Assembly (NCBI RefSeq): GCF_000196735.1 | Contig: NC_014551.1 | Span: forward strand, 1,421,001 to 1,485,000 | Source: Bacillus amyloliquefaciens DSM 7 = ATCC 23350 | GTDB taxonomy: Bacteria > Bacillota > Bacilli > Bacillales > Bacillaceae | Direction of reading: 5' to 3' | Length of the DNA stretch: 64,000 nucleotides | Part shown: positions 8,093 through 17,338 of the stretch, piece after piece | Numbering within the stretch: position 1 is the stretch's first letter | Layout of the letters: each line of letters starts with the position of its first letter | Notes under the pieces: generated by a model | What the model saw: only the letters and a program-made list of their open reading frames with translations | What the model was told of the DNA's origin: nothing | Databases searched by the model: none | Position numbers and translations under genes: made by a program

Positions 8093-9267
8093 GAAGAGGG
8101 ATCATAGTAGAGAAAAATAAAAAATTCGTCACGTTGCTAACCCCTGACGGACAATTTTTAAAAACAAAAAATGATCACCGCACTTGTGAAATCGGAGAGG
8201 AAATTACGTTTGAAGGCGAAACGCGTATGGGAAGAAGGGCCAGCTTTTTTGATTTTCTGAAACTGCGCCCTTTTAAATTGGGAGTGTTTACGATGACTGC
8301 TATTATCTTATTTATTTTAATCATGCTCCCGGTTTTTTCTGATAACAAAGCTTACGCGTATATGACGCTGGACATTAATCCAAGCATTGAGATGGCTTTA
8401 AACAGCAAATATGAAGTCATTGAACTTACGCCGCTGAACCATGACGCCAAACAGGTCATTAATGACATCGGAGACTGGAAAAGCAGCGATTTTAAGGAAG
8501 TCATCAGTGATATTATTACCGATTGCAGCAAGCATGGATATGTAAAGGAATCAAAAGAGATTTTAATTTCCACGGTTTATGAAAATACAGATGACAATAC
8601 ATATAAAAAAGGCGTCAAAAAACAGCTGGCTGATATGACTGAAAAATATAAGGGCACCTACCAGCTTCAATCGCTTGAATCAGATATGGAAACAAGAGAA
8701 AAAGCGAAACAGGAAGGTATGTCAACAGGCAGCTACATAAGAAGAAACGAAAAGAAAACAGAAGAAGAACAGCCTGAAAAGAAAACAGACGGCCAAGAAA
8801 CCGATCAGAAAAACAATGAAACAGATACTGATCAAAACATGCAGCCGGACACAGAAAAGCCGGCGGCTGATGAGCAGACATCTCCTGATGAAGAAAAGGC
8901 AGCGGACCAGCCGGAAAACAATGAAACAACGCCCGGCACGGAAGAAGCGAAGCCGGACAGTCAGGACGGCAATCAGCAAACCGAAAAAAATGCAGCTTCC
9001 GGATCAGAGGAAAACACTCAGAAGGAACAAGATGGGGAAAAAGAGCAGCCCCCAACACAAAATCCTCAGGAAAACGGAAACGACAAAGAGCCCAAGCATA
9101 GGTATAACAATCATTACTGGAATCAGCGGGATCATGAGCGCAATGAACAGCGGGAATCCTATCGGCGCCATGAAGATTCGTCAGACCGCAGGAACCCGAA
9201 CGGCTACCGGCACGGAAGGGAAAATGCCGATAAATATCAAAATTCGCCGAGAAATCCCGGCGAATAA
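8089..9267 (+). CDS. rsgI: Anti-sigma-I factor RsgI, single-pass membrane protein
   Basis: RsgI holds SigI inactive at the membrane. The 392-residue protein has a cytoplasmic RsgI N-terminal domain (1-58), one membrane helix (about 64-83), an extracytoplasmic folded domain starting YMTLDINPSIEMALN (about 95-200), and a long hydrophilic tail (about 210-392) rich in Glu, Gln, Asn, Lys and Pro. In the family the signal is released by cleavage in or near the membrane. The ATG overlaps the end of sigI by 4 nt. The low-complexity tail probably varies among strains. The last codons contain the terminator hairpin of the convergent gene sspD. Confidence 0.94.
   Translation: MRRGIIVEKNKKFVTLLTPDGQFLKTKNDHRTCEIGEEITFEGETRMGRRASFFDFLKLRPFKLGVFTMTAIILFILIMLPVFSDNKAYAYMTLDINPSIEMALNSKYEVIELTPLNHDAKQVINDIGDWKSSDFKEVISDIITDCSKHGYVKESKEILISTVYENTDDNTYKKGVKKQLADMTEKYKGTYQLQSLESDMETREKAKQEGMSTGSYIRRNEKKTEEEQPEKKTDGQETDQKNNETDTDQNMQPDTEKPAADEQTSPDEEKAADQPENNETTPGTEEAKPDSQDGNQQTEKNAASGSEENTQKEQDGEKEQPPTQNPQENGNDKEPKHRYNNHYWNQRDHERNEQRESYRRHEDSSDRRNPNGYRHGRENADKYQNSPRNPGE
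9243..9264 (-). terminator. sspD terminator inside the rsgI 3' end
   Basis: TTCGCCG (9243-9249) and CGGCGAA (9258-9264) form a 7-bp stem; on the minus strand it is followed by TTTTG. It lies in the last rsgI codons because the convergent stop codons are only 6 bp apart. Confidence 0.55.
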
Positions 9268-9273
9268 GCTACA

Positions 9274-9468
9274 TTATTGAGTTTTGCCGTTTAATTGTGA
9301 TTGAGCCTGCTGTACAAGCCGTTTTGTCATTTCCCCGCCTACAGAGCCGTTTGCGCGTGCTGCTGTATCAGAGCTAAGGTTCACGCCGAATTCTTGAGCC
9401 ACTTCGTATTTAAATTGGTCAAGTGCCTGCTCAGCCCCTGGAACTAAGAGTTTATTTCTGCTCGCCAT
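9274..9468 (-). CDS. sspD: Small acid-soluble spore protein, alpha/beta type
   Basis: SspD coats spore DNA and protects it from UV and heat, and its degradation feeds outgrowth. The 64-residue protein contains both alpha/beta SASP signatures: the GPR cleavage region [12 protein letters not shown] and the C-terminal [18 protein letters not shown] longer in-frame reading (81 codons) is rejected: AAAGGAG lies 9 nt before the ATG of MASRNK, and SASPs start there. Confidence 0.95.
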   Translation of the reverse strand: MASRNKLLVPGAEQALDQFKYEVAQEFGVNLSSDTAARANGSVGGEMTKRLVQQAQSQLNGKTQ

Positions 9469-9507
9469 CTTTTTCATCTCCTTTTCTCTGGCAAGATGTT
9501 TTACGCA

Positions 9508-9540
9508 TTTTAGTTTCAAACGGAACGGTATTGATTATGC
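9508..9540 (-). promoter_or_regulatory. Candidate sigma-G promoter of sspD
   Basis: On the minus strand GCATA (9536-9540) and an AAACTAAA -10-like element (9509-9516) are about 19-20 bp apart, loosely matching sigma-G. The -10 is imperfect. Confidence 0.4.
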
Positions 9541-9560
9541 TGGCAATTGTTGTGCAGCTG

Positions 9561-9587
9561 AAAAAAACCCCGGCGCAGACACCGGGG
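9561..9587 (-). terminator. ykrK terminator
   Basis: CCCCGG (9568-9573) pairs with CCGGGG (9582-9587); the minus-strand transcript ends in seven T (9561-9567). Confidence 0.88.
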
Positions 9588-9603
9588 CTAAGAACGTTAT
9601 GAA

Positions 9604-10305
9604 TTATAATAAATGGCTGGTCATTTTGTAGGCGGAGGCTTGAATATGGAAAGTCAAAACGGAGAGCACCGTAACGGCGAGTATGGATCTGATATTGTTC
9701 CATTGCCCGTTTCCGAGTTCTTTGAAGCAGCCTCTGAGCTTGTCCGTCTGCTGTTCAACGAGCTCCTGCAGGCTCGTTTCCTTCATCGGCGGGTTGCCCT
9801 TATGATGGAGATAATCAATCACCTGAGCGCAGCTCTCATAGTAGCTGATCGGGCTGATGACGTCATCTGTTCTGTCGGTGATCGTGTTAAATGCGATCTT
9901 CAGTATGCCGCGTATATGTTCGAAGTCATAAATTGATTTTAAATCACGTACAATGAGAAGGATGACAGCTTGTTCAATTGTATATTTTTTTCCGAGTAAG
10001 GGGTGGCCGATCAAATCTTTAATATCGCGTTTCACCCAGTTTTGGACGGCGGTTGATTTTAAAGACGTCAGCTCGCACAGATTTCCCAGTTCGACAATCT
10101 CGTTTGTTGAAAGTCCGTATTCTTTTTTCTCTTTTTTTCGCTCGAATCTCGTCAGAAATTCAGGGATATGCAGCCGGTTTTCCGCTTCATCCAATGTCAT
10201 ATCCGCAGATTGCAATAAGATTTGGAGAGGGGTTGCGTCTCCTTGGCCCTTTAACGCGTAAAGAAGCCGGACCATATCAGTTCGGGTCAGTTTAAACGTG
10301 TTCAT
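9604..10305 (-). CDS. ykrK: DUF1836-type regulator of htpX
   Basis: YkrK is described in B. subtilis as a repressor of the adjacent divergent gene htpX. The 233-residue protein has a helix-rich N-terminal part with LSTNEIVELGNLCELTSLKSTAVQNWVKRD, a likely DNA-binding helix-turn-helix of DUF1836, and a C-terminal hydrophobic helix (about 207-221) that could anchor it at the membrane. AGAGGTGAACA precedes the ATG. The divergent arrangement with htpX, 148 bp between starts, fits local control. I could not identify its operator with confidence. Confidence 0.87.
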   Translation of the reverse strand: MNTFKLTRTDMVRLLYALKGQGDATPLQILLQSADMTLDEAENRLHIPEFLTRFERKKEKKEYGLSTNEIVELGNLCELTSLKSTAVQNWVKRDIKDLIGHPLLGKKYTIEQAVILLIVRDLKSIYDFEHIRGILKIAFNTITDRTDDVISPISYYESCAQVIDYLHHKGNPPMKETSLQELVEQQTDKLRGCFKELGNGQWNNIRSILAVTVLSVLTFHIQASAYKMTSHLL

Positions 10306-10380
10306 TGTTCACCTCTGATTGATTACGTGTTCACTTTCTTGTATCACTGAGAATTACATTAACATCATACGTCGAAATTG

Positions 10381-10408
10381 TTGCATTTTCAAACAGATCA
10401 TTTATAAT
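10381..10408 (+). promoter_or_regulatory. Sigma-A promoter of htpX
   Basis: TTGCAT (10381-10386), 16 bp, TATAAT (10403-10408), 45 bp before the start codon. Confidence 0.65.
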
Positions 10409-10453
10409 TTAATTAAATAAGTTCTTTTGATCTTAAAAAAGACGGAGGTAATT

Positions 10454-11347
10454 ATGGCGAAAAGAATATTTCTGTTTATTTTAACAAACCTTTTGGTCAT
10501 TACGACAATCGGAATTGTGCTTACGATTATTACAAGCGTCACCGGTGTCGGCTCGTATATACAAAATGGCCGCGTCGATCTGACGGCATTGCTCGTGTTC
10601 AGTCTTGTCGTCGGTTTTGTCGGTTCTTTTATTTCTCTCGGAATGTCCAGATGGATGGCCAAAACGATGATGGGTGTCCGGGTGTTAAATCCGAAGAAAC
10701 AGTCACTCAGCTTTGAAGAGCAGCAATTGGTTGACCGGGTGCACAGACTGGCCCGTACTGCAGGGATGACGAAAATGCCTGAAGTCGGTATTTATCATTC
10801 CCCTGAGGTCAATGCCTTTGCGACCGGGCCTTCTAAGCGCCGCTCACTTGTCGCGGTTTCCTCAGGTTTATTGCAGCAGATGGATGATGCTGCGGTGGAA
10901 GGGGTTCTTGCCCATGAAGTCGCACACATTACAAACGGTGACATGGTCACGATGACGCTGCTGCAGGGAATCGTCAATACGTTCGTCGTCTTCCTTTCCC
11001 GTATCGCGGCATGGATTGCAAGCCGCTTTGTCAAAGAAGACCTCGCGCCGGTCGTGCATTTTATCGCGATGATCGTGTTTCAGATTATTTTTTCCATTCT
11101 CGGCAGTCTTGTCGTCTTCGCATACTCGCGTCACAGAGAGTTCCACGCTGACCGCGGCGGTGCCGACCTTGCCGGCAAGGATAAAATGATTCACGCCCTG
11201 CGTACGCTGAAGTCTTACACAGGACACGTGAATGAAGAGGATCAGACGGCGGTGCAGACGTTAAAAATCAATGGCAAAAAGCATTCGTCACTGTTCTCTA
11301 CACACCCTGATCTGGATGAGCGCATCCGCAGGCTTGAAGCCAAATAA
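10454..11347 (+). CDS. htpX: Membrane zinc metalloprotease HtpX
   Basis: HtpX degrades damaged membrane proteins and in B. subtilis is heat-induced. The 297-residue protein has two N-terminal membrane helices (about 5-27 and 41-60), the M48 zinc site HEVAH at 154-158, two further hydrophobic segments, and a downstream conserved [11 protein letters not shown] glutamate region that provides the third zinc ligand. The ATG at 10454 follows GACGGAGG; an upstream in-frame start at 10427 has no ribosome site and would cover it. Confidence 0.95.
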   Translation: MAKRIFLFILTNLLVITTIGIVLTIITSVTGVGSYIQNGRVDLTALLVFSLVVGFVGSFISLGMSRWMAKTMMGVRVLNPKKQSLSFEEQQLVDRVHRLARTAGMTKMPEVGIYHSPEVNAFATGPSKRRSLVAVSSGLLQQMDDAAVEGVLAHEVAHITNGDMVTMTLLQGIVNTFVVFLSRIAAWIASRFVKEDLAPVVHFIAMIVFQIIFSILGSLVVFAYSRHREFHADRGGADLAGKDKMIHALRTLKSYTGHVNEEDQTAVQTLKINGKKHSSLFSTHPDLDERIRRLEAK

Positions 11348-11353
11348 TCAACA

Positions 11354-11383
11354 AAACCTCTGACATTGGTTCAGAGGTTTTTT
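11354..11383 (+). terminator. htpX terminator
   Basis: AAACCTCTGA pairs with TCAGAGGTTT across a 7-nt loop, followed by T residues. Confidence 0.9.
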
Positions 11384-11504
11384 GATTAAAGATCGGCAAA
11401 TTACATAAGGTAAATAAAAAATCTTTCTAAAAAGACCTTTAAAAATTCTCCCAATATCATTAGAATAATTACGTACTACAATGAGAGGCAAAAGGAATTA
11501 TCTT

Positions 11505-12857
11505 ATGAAATTAATGCTGAAGAAATTCATACAGATCTTGTCGCCTGCACAGCTGATTGCATTATATTATTTTCTTGCTGTGACGGTGGCAGTTATATTG
11601 TTAAGTCTGCCGGCAGCCCACAAACAAGGGGCCAGCTGGTCGTTTATAGACGCGCTGTTTACAGCTGTCAGCTCAGTCAGTGTAACGGGTTTAACGGTGG
11701 TCAACACGGCTGATACATTCAGCACGACCGGGATTGTCATTTTGGCATTCGTGCTGCAATTCGGCGGAATCGGCATCATGACGCTCGGAACATTCGTCTG
11801 GCTGATTATGCGCAAACGGATCGGTCTGCGGGAACGGAAGCTCATTATGGTGGATCAGAATCAATCGCAGTTTTCCGGAATCGTCAACTTGATGAAGCAA
11901 GTCCTGTTTTTGATTTTATTAATCGAGTTTTTGGGCGGCATCATTTTAGGAACATATTTTTTAACGTATTACCATTCGTTTGAACAAGCTTACTTGCACG
12001 GATTCTTTGCGAGTGTCAGCGCCACGACAAACGGCGGTTTTGATATTACGGGAAATTCACTCGTTCCGTTCAGGCATGACTATTTCGTGCAGTTTATTAC
12101 GATGCTTCTGATTATTTTCGGTGCGATCGGGTTTCCGGTGCTCGTAGAAGTTAAGGACTTTTTGTTTTCAAAACAGCGCAGATACTCATTTACGCTGTTT
12201 ACGAAAATTACGACCGTTACGTTCGGAATGCTCGTTTTGTTCGGGGCCGTCGGAATTTACGCGCTTGAAGCAAGCCATGCCATGAAGGGAAAAAGCTGGC
12301 ATGATGTTTTGTTTTTATGTCTCTTTCAATCAACCGCTACAAGAAGCGGCGGGCTTGCGACAATTGATATCAGTCAGCTGTCGGCGCCGACACTATTTTT
12401 CATGTGCGCCCTTATGTTCATCGGCGCATCGCCGAGCTCAGTCGGCGGCGGAATCCGCACCACGACATTTGCGCTTAACCTTCTTGCTCTGTTTCATTTT
12501 GCCCGGGGGAATAAAGCGGTCAAGGTCTTTAAACGCGAGCTTCATCAGGCTGATGTCATGAAATCGCTGGTCGTTACGATGATGGCGATTCTGCTTGTGT
12601 TCGGATCGACGCTGATTCTGGCTGTGACGGAGAAGAATCAGACGCTGCTCGGACTGCTTTTTGAAGTTTGCTCCGCTTTCGGAACGACCGGGCTTTCGCT
12701 TGGGATTACCCCGCATTTAAGCGATATCGGAAAATGCGTGATCATGATCGTCATGTTTATCGGCCGGATCGGCATTCTGACTTTCCTTTATTTAATCGGC
12801 CGAAAGGAAATCGAAGCGAATTATCACTATCCGAAGGAAAGAATTATAATCGGCTGA
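11505..12857 (+). CDS. ktrD: Potassium channel subunit KtrD
   Basis: KtrD is the membrane subunit of the low-affinity Ktr K+ uptake system and works with the RCK subunit KtrC, which is encoded elsewhere. The 450-residue protein has the four M1-P-M2 repeats of the Trk/Ktr/HKT superfamily, each with a selectivity-filter glycine: SVSVTGLT, SATTNGGFD, STATRSGGLA and SAFGTTGLSLG. The ATG at 11505 is preceded by AAAGGA; an upstream ATG at 11481 is also in frame. No c-di-AMP riboswitch is seen upstream, consistent with ktrD rather than ktrAB. Confidence 0.94.
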   Translation: MKLMLKKFIQILSPAQLIALYYFLAVTVAVILLSLPAAHKQGASWSFIDALFTAVSSVSVTGLTVVNTADTFSTTGIVILAFVLQFGGIGIMTLGTFVWLIMRKRIGLRERKLIMVDQNQSQFSGIVNLMKQVLFLILLIEFLGGIILGTYFLTYYHSFEQAYLHGFFASVSATTNGGFDITGNSLVPFRHDYFVQFITMLLIIFGAIGFPVLVEVKDFLFSKQRRYSFTLFTKITTVTFGMLVLFGAVGIYALEASHAMKGKSWHDVLFLCLFQSTATRSGGLATIDISQLSAPTLFFMCALMFIGASPSSVGGGIRTTTFALNLLALFHFARGNKAVKVFKRELHQADVMKSLVVTMMAILLVFGSTLILAVTEKNQTLLGLLFEVCSAFGTTGLSLGITPHLSDIGKCVIMIVMFIGRIGILTFLYLIGRKEIEANYHYPKERIIIG

Positions 12858-12885
12858 CACCGCTTTTTTAAAAGCGGTGTTTTTT
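12857..12885 (+). terminator. ktrD terminator
   Basis: ACACCGCTTT (12857-12866) pairs with AAAGCGGTGT (12871-12880), followed by TTTTT. It starts at the last base of the stop codon. Confidence 0.92.
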
Positions 12886-12951
12886 ATTTCCGGAAAATGG
12901 ATGTGTGGCAGCAGTTTTTTTGGAGATTCTATTTGTAAAGAGGTGACGTCA

Positions 12952-13626
12952 TTGTTTGCCGTATTCTGGAAATCTGTGATTATGATAGCGGTCGGTACCT
13001 TTTTATTGCGAATTGCCGGGCGGAAATCGATCAGCCAGCTGTCGGTGACCCAGACAGTCATCATGATTTCCATCGGCTCAATTATTATTCAGCCGTTTAT
13101 TGAACATAGTTTATGGGAAACCATTTTCGCGGCTGCGATTTTTATTGCAGTACTGATCCTGATGGAATATTTAGAAATCAAATCAAACTTTTTTGAGGTT
13201 TTATTTTCAGGAAAAACCATCGCCGTTGTCAGAGACGGAAAAATCATACCGGAAAATTTAAAAAAGATGCGTTTCACCGAGGCGCAGCTGTCAATGCGGA
13301 TCAGGCAGGAAGGCCTCGGGGATATACAAGATTTTAAATATGTGTTGCTTGAGCCGAACGGACAGATCGGCTATGAGCTTATTGATGATGCCAAAAACGT
13401 GACAGTGCGCGACCTGAAAAAAATGCTTGATGAATTCAAAACAGATTTGCTGACAGAAGGAGGAAATCAAATGAAACGCAAAGCAGCGAAGAATGAAGCT
13501 TTGACCAATAACAATACACCGACTGAGAGCATGGACAAAGATGCATACAAAACGCAATATGACGGTGATCCCGGACTGAGAGGCGCAAACCGCAAATCAA
13601 AACACGGCAAACAAGGAGGCGAATAA
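12952..13626 (+). CDS. DUF421 (YetF/YkjA-like) membrane protein
   Basis: The first 173 residues are a typical DUF421 protein: three membrane helices, the conserved GRKSISQLSVTQTVIMISIGS segment, then a soluble domain with GKTIAVVRDGKIIPENLKK and QEGLGDIQDFKYVLLEPNGQIGYE. Function of the family is unknown; several members are sporulation proteins. I chose TTG at 12952, 6 nt after AAGAGGTG; GTG at 12943 is the alternative and lies within that ribosome site. The last 51 residues (from M174) are polar and unlike DUF421, and begin at an ATG with its own ribosome site. No homologue sits here in the B. subtilis order I remember. Confidence 0.8.
   Translation: MFAVFWKSVIMIAVGTFLLRIAGRKSISQLSVTQTVIMISIGSIIIQPFIEHSLWETIFAAAIFIAVLILMEYLEIKSNFFEVLFSGKTIAVVRDGKIIPENLKKMRFTEAQLSMRIRQEGLGDIQDFKYVLLEPNGQIGYELIDDAKNVTVRDLKKMLDEFKTDLLTEGGNQMKRKAAKNEALTNNNTPTESMDKDAYKTQYDGDPGLRGANRKSKHGKQGGE
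13471..13626 (+). CDS. Possible separate 51-residue protein, in frame inside the DUF421 gene
   Basis: AAGGAGG at 13457-13463 stands 7 nt before an ATG at 13471 in the same frame as the DUF421 ORF. The product (51 residues, starting MKRKAAKNEALTNNN) is polar and rich in Lys, Asn, Gly and Asp, unlike the membrane protein before it. Either the DUF421 gene lost its stop and now reads into a formerly separate gene, or both the long and short products are made. I do not recognise the family. Confidence 0.4.
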   Translation: MKRKAAKNEALTNNNTPTESMDKDAYKTQYDGDPGLRGANRKSKHGKQGGE

Positions 13627-13627
13627 C

Positions 13628-13798
13628 ATGACGAAAAAAAATCGCCACAGTAGAGACATGCAAAACCATAAAAAGCCGATGGACCCTGAATTGCTTGAAG
13701 AAGAATTTTCAAGCGAGCTTGGTGATTATAACGCCGGAAAACTGATTGAAACGCTTGAACAGACGAAACCCAAGAAGAAAGAAGACAGCAAAAAATAA
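13628..13798 (+). CDS. Small polar protein of unknown function (56 residues)
   Basis: The ATG at 13628 follows AAGGAGG with good spacing, 1 nt after the preceding stop codon. The product is very hydrophilic: Lys-rich ends around an acidic middle, DPELLEEEFSSELGD. There is no signal peptide or membrane helix. Size, composition and position resemble small spore-associated proteins of Bacillus, but this is inference and I do not recognise the family. A bidirectional terminator follows at once. Confidence 0.72.
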   Translation: MTKKNRHSRDMQNHKKPMDPELLEEEFSSELGDYNAGKLIETLEQTKPKKKEDSKK

Positions 13799-13800
13799 AA

Positions 13801-13834
13801 AATACCTCTTAGGCGATATCGCTTAAGAGGTATT
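13801..13834. terminator. Bidirectional terminator, small-protein operon / ykrP
   Basis: A 17-bp stem with one mismatch (13801-13817 with 13818-13834) is flanked by A and T runs; it serves the plus-strand operon and the convergent ykrP. Confidence 0.9.
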
Positions 13835-13839
13835 TTTTA

Positions 13840-14862
13840 TTATTTCGAATAAACACCGTTTCTTGTTCCTTTCACCGCTTCAAGCCAGCCGGTTATCCGC
13901 AGTTCAATAAACGGCTGTGCGGCCGTTTTCACCGCATTGCTGGAGAGAATGGAAGTAAGAGCGGCCGTTAAAATCAAGAGCATGACTAAATTCTGGTAAT
14001 CAGACAGGTGATCTTCAAGCCCGATCTGGCGCAGCGTTTTTATGATGAATCCATGCAGCAGATACACGTAAAACGTCCTCGTACCCCACTTCGTAAAGAA
14101 ATAACGCTTTTGCGGAACGAGCGCCAAAAAGCTGAATGTGGCGGCAAAGGCCAATACATACCAGCCGATGCGCGACAGACCGCTCAACAGCGTCACTGTG
14201 CCGAATGTGGAATAAGGCTCCGACCCGAACAGCCACGAGTAATCAAAATCAATGCACCAGCATAAGAGGAAAACAATCCCGAGTACGCCGGCGGCAATCT
14301 GCCTGCCTCTTTTGGCACGCAGTAAATCAAAGTGCTGTTTTTTCAAATAGAACCCGACGAGAAACATCGGAAGAAAGACAAACGTTCGTGAGAGACTCAG
14401 CGTGCTGCTGATGAAATCCAGATACCCGATCATAACGGCAAGCCCGCAGCTCGCTCCAAGCGCCCACATTTTTGGCAGCTTCGTAAAAGGGTACAGCAGC
14501 AGATTCCAAAAGAATAAGCTGACTAAAAACCAGAGAGACCACTGCGGATCAATCGGATTGACGCTTGTCATGCTTTCATCCTGAATCAAGTAGTAAAAAA
14601 CCGAGTAGATGCCCTGAAAAATCAGGTACGGAATAATCAGCTTCACAGCCAGCTTTTTCACATAACCTTTCCGCTTAAAGTTTTTAGCGAAATAGCCGGA
14701 AACCAGGATAAAGGCCGGCATATGAAAAGTATAAATGAATTTGTAGAGATGAAGCATAAACTCATTTCCGTTAATAAAAGACCGGAGAATGTGGCCGAAC
14801 ACCACCAGAAAAATCAAGATAAACTTGGCGTTGTCAAAGTAACTGTCTCGCGATTTTGTCAT
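13840..14862 (-). CDS. ykrP: Membrane acyltransferase (acyltransferase 3 family)
   Basis: A 340-residue integral membrane protein of the O-acyltransferase (Acyl_transf_3) family, corresponding to YkrP. The start [21 protein letters not shown] has the family's first helix with the conserved histidine (H21). About ten hydrophobic helices follow, with [12 protein letters not shown] and [17 protein letters not shown] in the expected places. Family members acetylate or succinylate polysaccharides, lipids or peptidoglycan; the acceptor here is not known. AGAAGGTGATG precedes the ATG. Transcribed alone. Confidence 0.86.
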   Translation of the reverse strand: MTKSRDSYFDNAKFILIFLVVFGHILRSFINGNEFMLHLYKFIYTFHMPAFILVSGYFAKNFKRKGYVKKLAVKLIIPYLIFQGIYSVFYYLIQDESMTSVNPIDPQWSLWFLVSLFFWNLLLYPFTKLPKMWALGASCGLAVMIGYLDFISSTLSLSRTFVFLPMFLVGFYLKKQHFDLLRAKRGRQIAAGVLGIVFLLCWCIDFDYSWLFGSEPYSTFGTVTLLSGLSRIGWYVLAFAATFSFLALVPQKRYFFTKWGTRTFYVYLLHGFIIKTLRQIGLEDHLSDYQNLVMLLILTAALTSILSSNAVKTAAQPFIELRITGWLEAVKGTRNGVYSK

Positions 14863-15118
14863 AGCATCACCTTCTTTTCAAAAAATCATCCACTGCATGA
14901 TTATTTCCTGATGATGTTCATTTTAAAATAAAAAACAAAAAATTGAAGGAGGACAAAAGGGATTGTTAGGATGATGTAATGGGGAGGTAAGGATCGTAGA
15001 AAAAGACTTTAACTTGTCATATCATTGAAATTTTCTGAAATGTATAGGGCGAATGAAGGAAGATGAGGTATTTTGTAGAAATATTGAAGGATAGGTTTTT
15101 GAAGAAGGAGTGTACTGA
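14863..15118. other. Intergenic region upstream of kinE and ykrP
   Basis: This AT-rich 256-bp spacer holds the divergent starts of ykrP and kinE. No convincing sigma-A promoter with normal spacing was found. A TTTTGTAGAAAT sequence at about 15071-15082 is one mismatch from a Spo0A box core; I treat it as undecided. Confidence 0.5.
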
Positions 15119-17338
15119 ATGGCTGAAACTCTGGATTTGCAAACAAAGGAGTCGCTGAAAGAGCAGCTGAAGCGGATGAAGGAGGAAAATGACCGCCTGA
15201 AGAGTGATTTGCATCGGTATCATGTGATTATGAATAACACGCTTGATGCCATTTTTATATGCCATAAGGAAATGAAAATCGTCCAGGCGAACGAGGCTGC
15301 CGCCCGGATGATGCAGATTGAGGCAGAGAGCCTCATAAACCGCTCCGTCCTGGACTTTTTATATTCTGTGCCTCAGGAAGAACTGAATAAGGCCGTGAAA
15401 AAATTTTTGAAAAAGGGCCATCTGTGGAAAGAGGTGCCGATTAAGCTTGACAGCGGCGCGACGAAATACATTGAATTCCTCGCCAAAGACGGAATTGGGG
15501 AGGATTATTTTTTTGTGGTGATGAGGGATATCTCCTCTAAAAAAATACTAGAGCGTGAATTTTCCATGAACGAGCAGCTGTTTAAAGATCTGTTTGACAG
15601 AGCTGTCGATGGCATCGTCCTGTTTGACAAGGACGGCGGGTTTATTGATGCGAACCTCTCTTTTTGCAAAAGCTTTGAGATCGGTCAGAATGAACTGTCC
15701 CATCTGTCGCTCCGCCATTTTACAGAAGGAGAAAACAACAAGCACCTGAAAGAAATCTGGGACACCCTCGGCAAAAAAGGAAAAGCTAAAGGAGAGCTGC
15801 CGGTCAAGCTCCGGTCCGGCGAGGAGAAGCTGTTTGAATTTACGATTACGTCCAACTTGATCAGCGGGTTTTACATGTCCATTATGAGGGACATAACGGA
15901 GAAACGGTCGATGGAATTGAAACTCTTTAAAAGCGAAGAGCGTTTCCGCGAAATCTTTGAAAACGCTATGGACGCGATTGTCATTTGGTCTGATGACGGA
16001 AGGATTGCCAAAGCAAACGAGTCGGCGTGCCGTATTTTTGAACTGCCGATGGATAAGCTGGTGGAACGGAATTTATGTTCGTTTATCGTTGATCCGCAGA
16101 AAAAATACAAACAGATTAAGAAAAAATATGAAAAATACGGGGAAATCCGTGAAGAGATGCTGTTTCAGATGGCAAACGGCCAATATAAAGAGCTTGAATT
16201 CACATCAAAACGAACCATACTTGAAGGTCAGCATTTAACCATTTTAAGAAATGTCAGCGATCGAAAGCGGATGGAAAAAGAATTGAGGGAAAGCGAGCTG
16301 AAATTCAGAAAAGTATTCAACGGCTCAATGGACGGCAAAGTCTTGTTTGACAACCAATTCCGCATTATTGACGCAAACCCTCTCGCAAGCCGTATCCTCG
16401 GCATGCCGGATGAGGAGCTGAGAGCGTACACCGTTCCGGATATTCTTTCATTATTTGATATTGAAAACGCGGGTGTGCCCGCCAGAAAGATTGATTTAGA
16501 AGGAATGGATAATGAAATCCCCTTCCTGTTAAGCAGCAGTGACAGCCGCAAACTGGAATTCTCCTTCAAAAGGAATATCATTCAAAATATGAATCTGGCC
16601 ATTTTTAAAGATGTCACCGAGGCCAAAGAGCTTGAGGAGCGGCTGCGGAAATCAGACACTCTTCACGTCGTAGGTGAGCTTGCGGCCGGCATCGCCCACG
16701 AAATCAGAAATCCGATGACGGCGCTGAAAGGGTTCATTCAGCTTTTGCAAGGAAGCATTGAAGGAGAACATTCCCTGTACTTTAACGTCATTACCTCAGA
16801 ATTAAAACGCATCGAGTCTATCATCACTGAATTTTTAATTTTAGCGAAACCTCAGGCGATATTATATGAAGAAAAAGACGTGACGCAGATTATGAAAGAC
16901 ACGGCCGATCTCTTGAATGCCCAAGCCAATCTTGTCAATGTGCAGATCCATTTGAACCTGACCGGAAACATCCCGCCGATTTACTGTGAGCCGAATCAAT
17001 TAAAACAGGTGTTTATCAATATTTTAAAAAACGCCATTGAAGTCATGCCGGGCGGCGGCAATTTCTACGTGACCATTCAGCCTTCTGATAAAGACCATAT
17101 TCTGATTTCTCTTCAAGATGAAGGAACAGGCATGTCCGAAGACAAATTAAAACGTCTTGGCGAACCATTTTACACGACAAAAGACAGGGGAACGGGGCTC
17201 GGTCTGATGGTCAGCTATAAAATCATCGAAGAGCACCAGGGCCGCATTCATGTGGAGAGTGAAGAAGGGAAGGGCACCGTCTTTCATTTGACGCTTCCGA
17301 TCCGGCAGAATACTGAAGAAAGAAGGAGCGGCGAATGA
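15119..17338 (+). CDS. kinE: Sporulation sensor histidine kinase KinE
   Basis: KinE can feed phosphate into the Spo0F-Spo0B-Spo0A phosphorelay. The 739-residue protein starts with a short coiled coil (about 6-32), then four consecutive PAS domains (about 35-150, 155-275, 280-395 and 400-510), a HisKA dimerisation domain with phospho-acceptor H527 in AAGIAHEIRNPMTALKGFIQ, and an HATPase domain with N box (NILKNAIEVMPGGG) and G boxes (DEGTGM, GTGLGL). No membrane helices, so it is cytosolic. GAAGGAG precedes the ATG. The stop overlaps the ogt start (ATGA). Confidence 0.93.
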   Translation: MAETLDLQTKESLKEQLKRMKEENDRLKSDLHRYHVIMNNTLDAIFICHKEMKIVQANEAAARMMQIEAESLINRSVLDFLYSVPQEELNKAVKKFLKKGHLWKEVPIKLDSGATKYIEFLAKDGIGEDYFFVVMRDISSKKILEREFSMNEQLFKDLFDRAVDGIVLFDKDGGFIDANLSFCKSFEIGQNELSHLSLRHFTEGENNKHLKEIWDTLGKKGKAKGELPVKLRSGEEKLFEFTITSNLISGFYMSIMRDITEKRSMELKLFKSEERFREIFENAMDAIVIWSDDGRIAKANESACRIFELPMDKLVERNLCSFIVDPQKKYKQIKKKYEKYGEIREEMLFQMANGQYKELEFTSKRTILEGQHLTILRNVSDRKRMEKELRESELKFRKVFNGSMDGKVLFDNQFRIIDANPLASRILGMPDEELRAYTVPDILSLFDIENAGVPARKIDLEGMDNEIPFLLSSSDSRKLEFSFKRNIIQNMNLAIFKDVTEAKELEERLRKSDTLHVVGELAAGIAHEIRNPMTALKGFIQLLQGSIEGEHSLYFNVITSELKRIESIITEFLILAKPQAILYEEKDVTQIMKDTADLLNAQANLVNVQIHLNLTGNIPPIYCEPNQLKQVFINILKNAIEVMPGGGNFYVTIQPSDKDHILISLQDEGTGMSEDKLKRLGEPFYTTKDRGTGLGLMVSYKIIEEHQGRIHVESEEGKGTVFHLTLPIRQNTEERRSGE

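Noticed and set aside
8615..9058. Phe/Cys-rich minus-strand ORF opposite the rsgI tail
   Set aside because: Product of reading the low-complexity Glu/Lys/Gln codons of rsgI backwards; no start signal.
15071..15082. Spo0A box upstream of kinE
   Set aside because: TTTTGTAGAAAT has a mismatch in the core and no clear promoter next to it; not enough to call.
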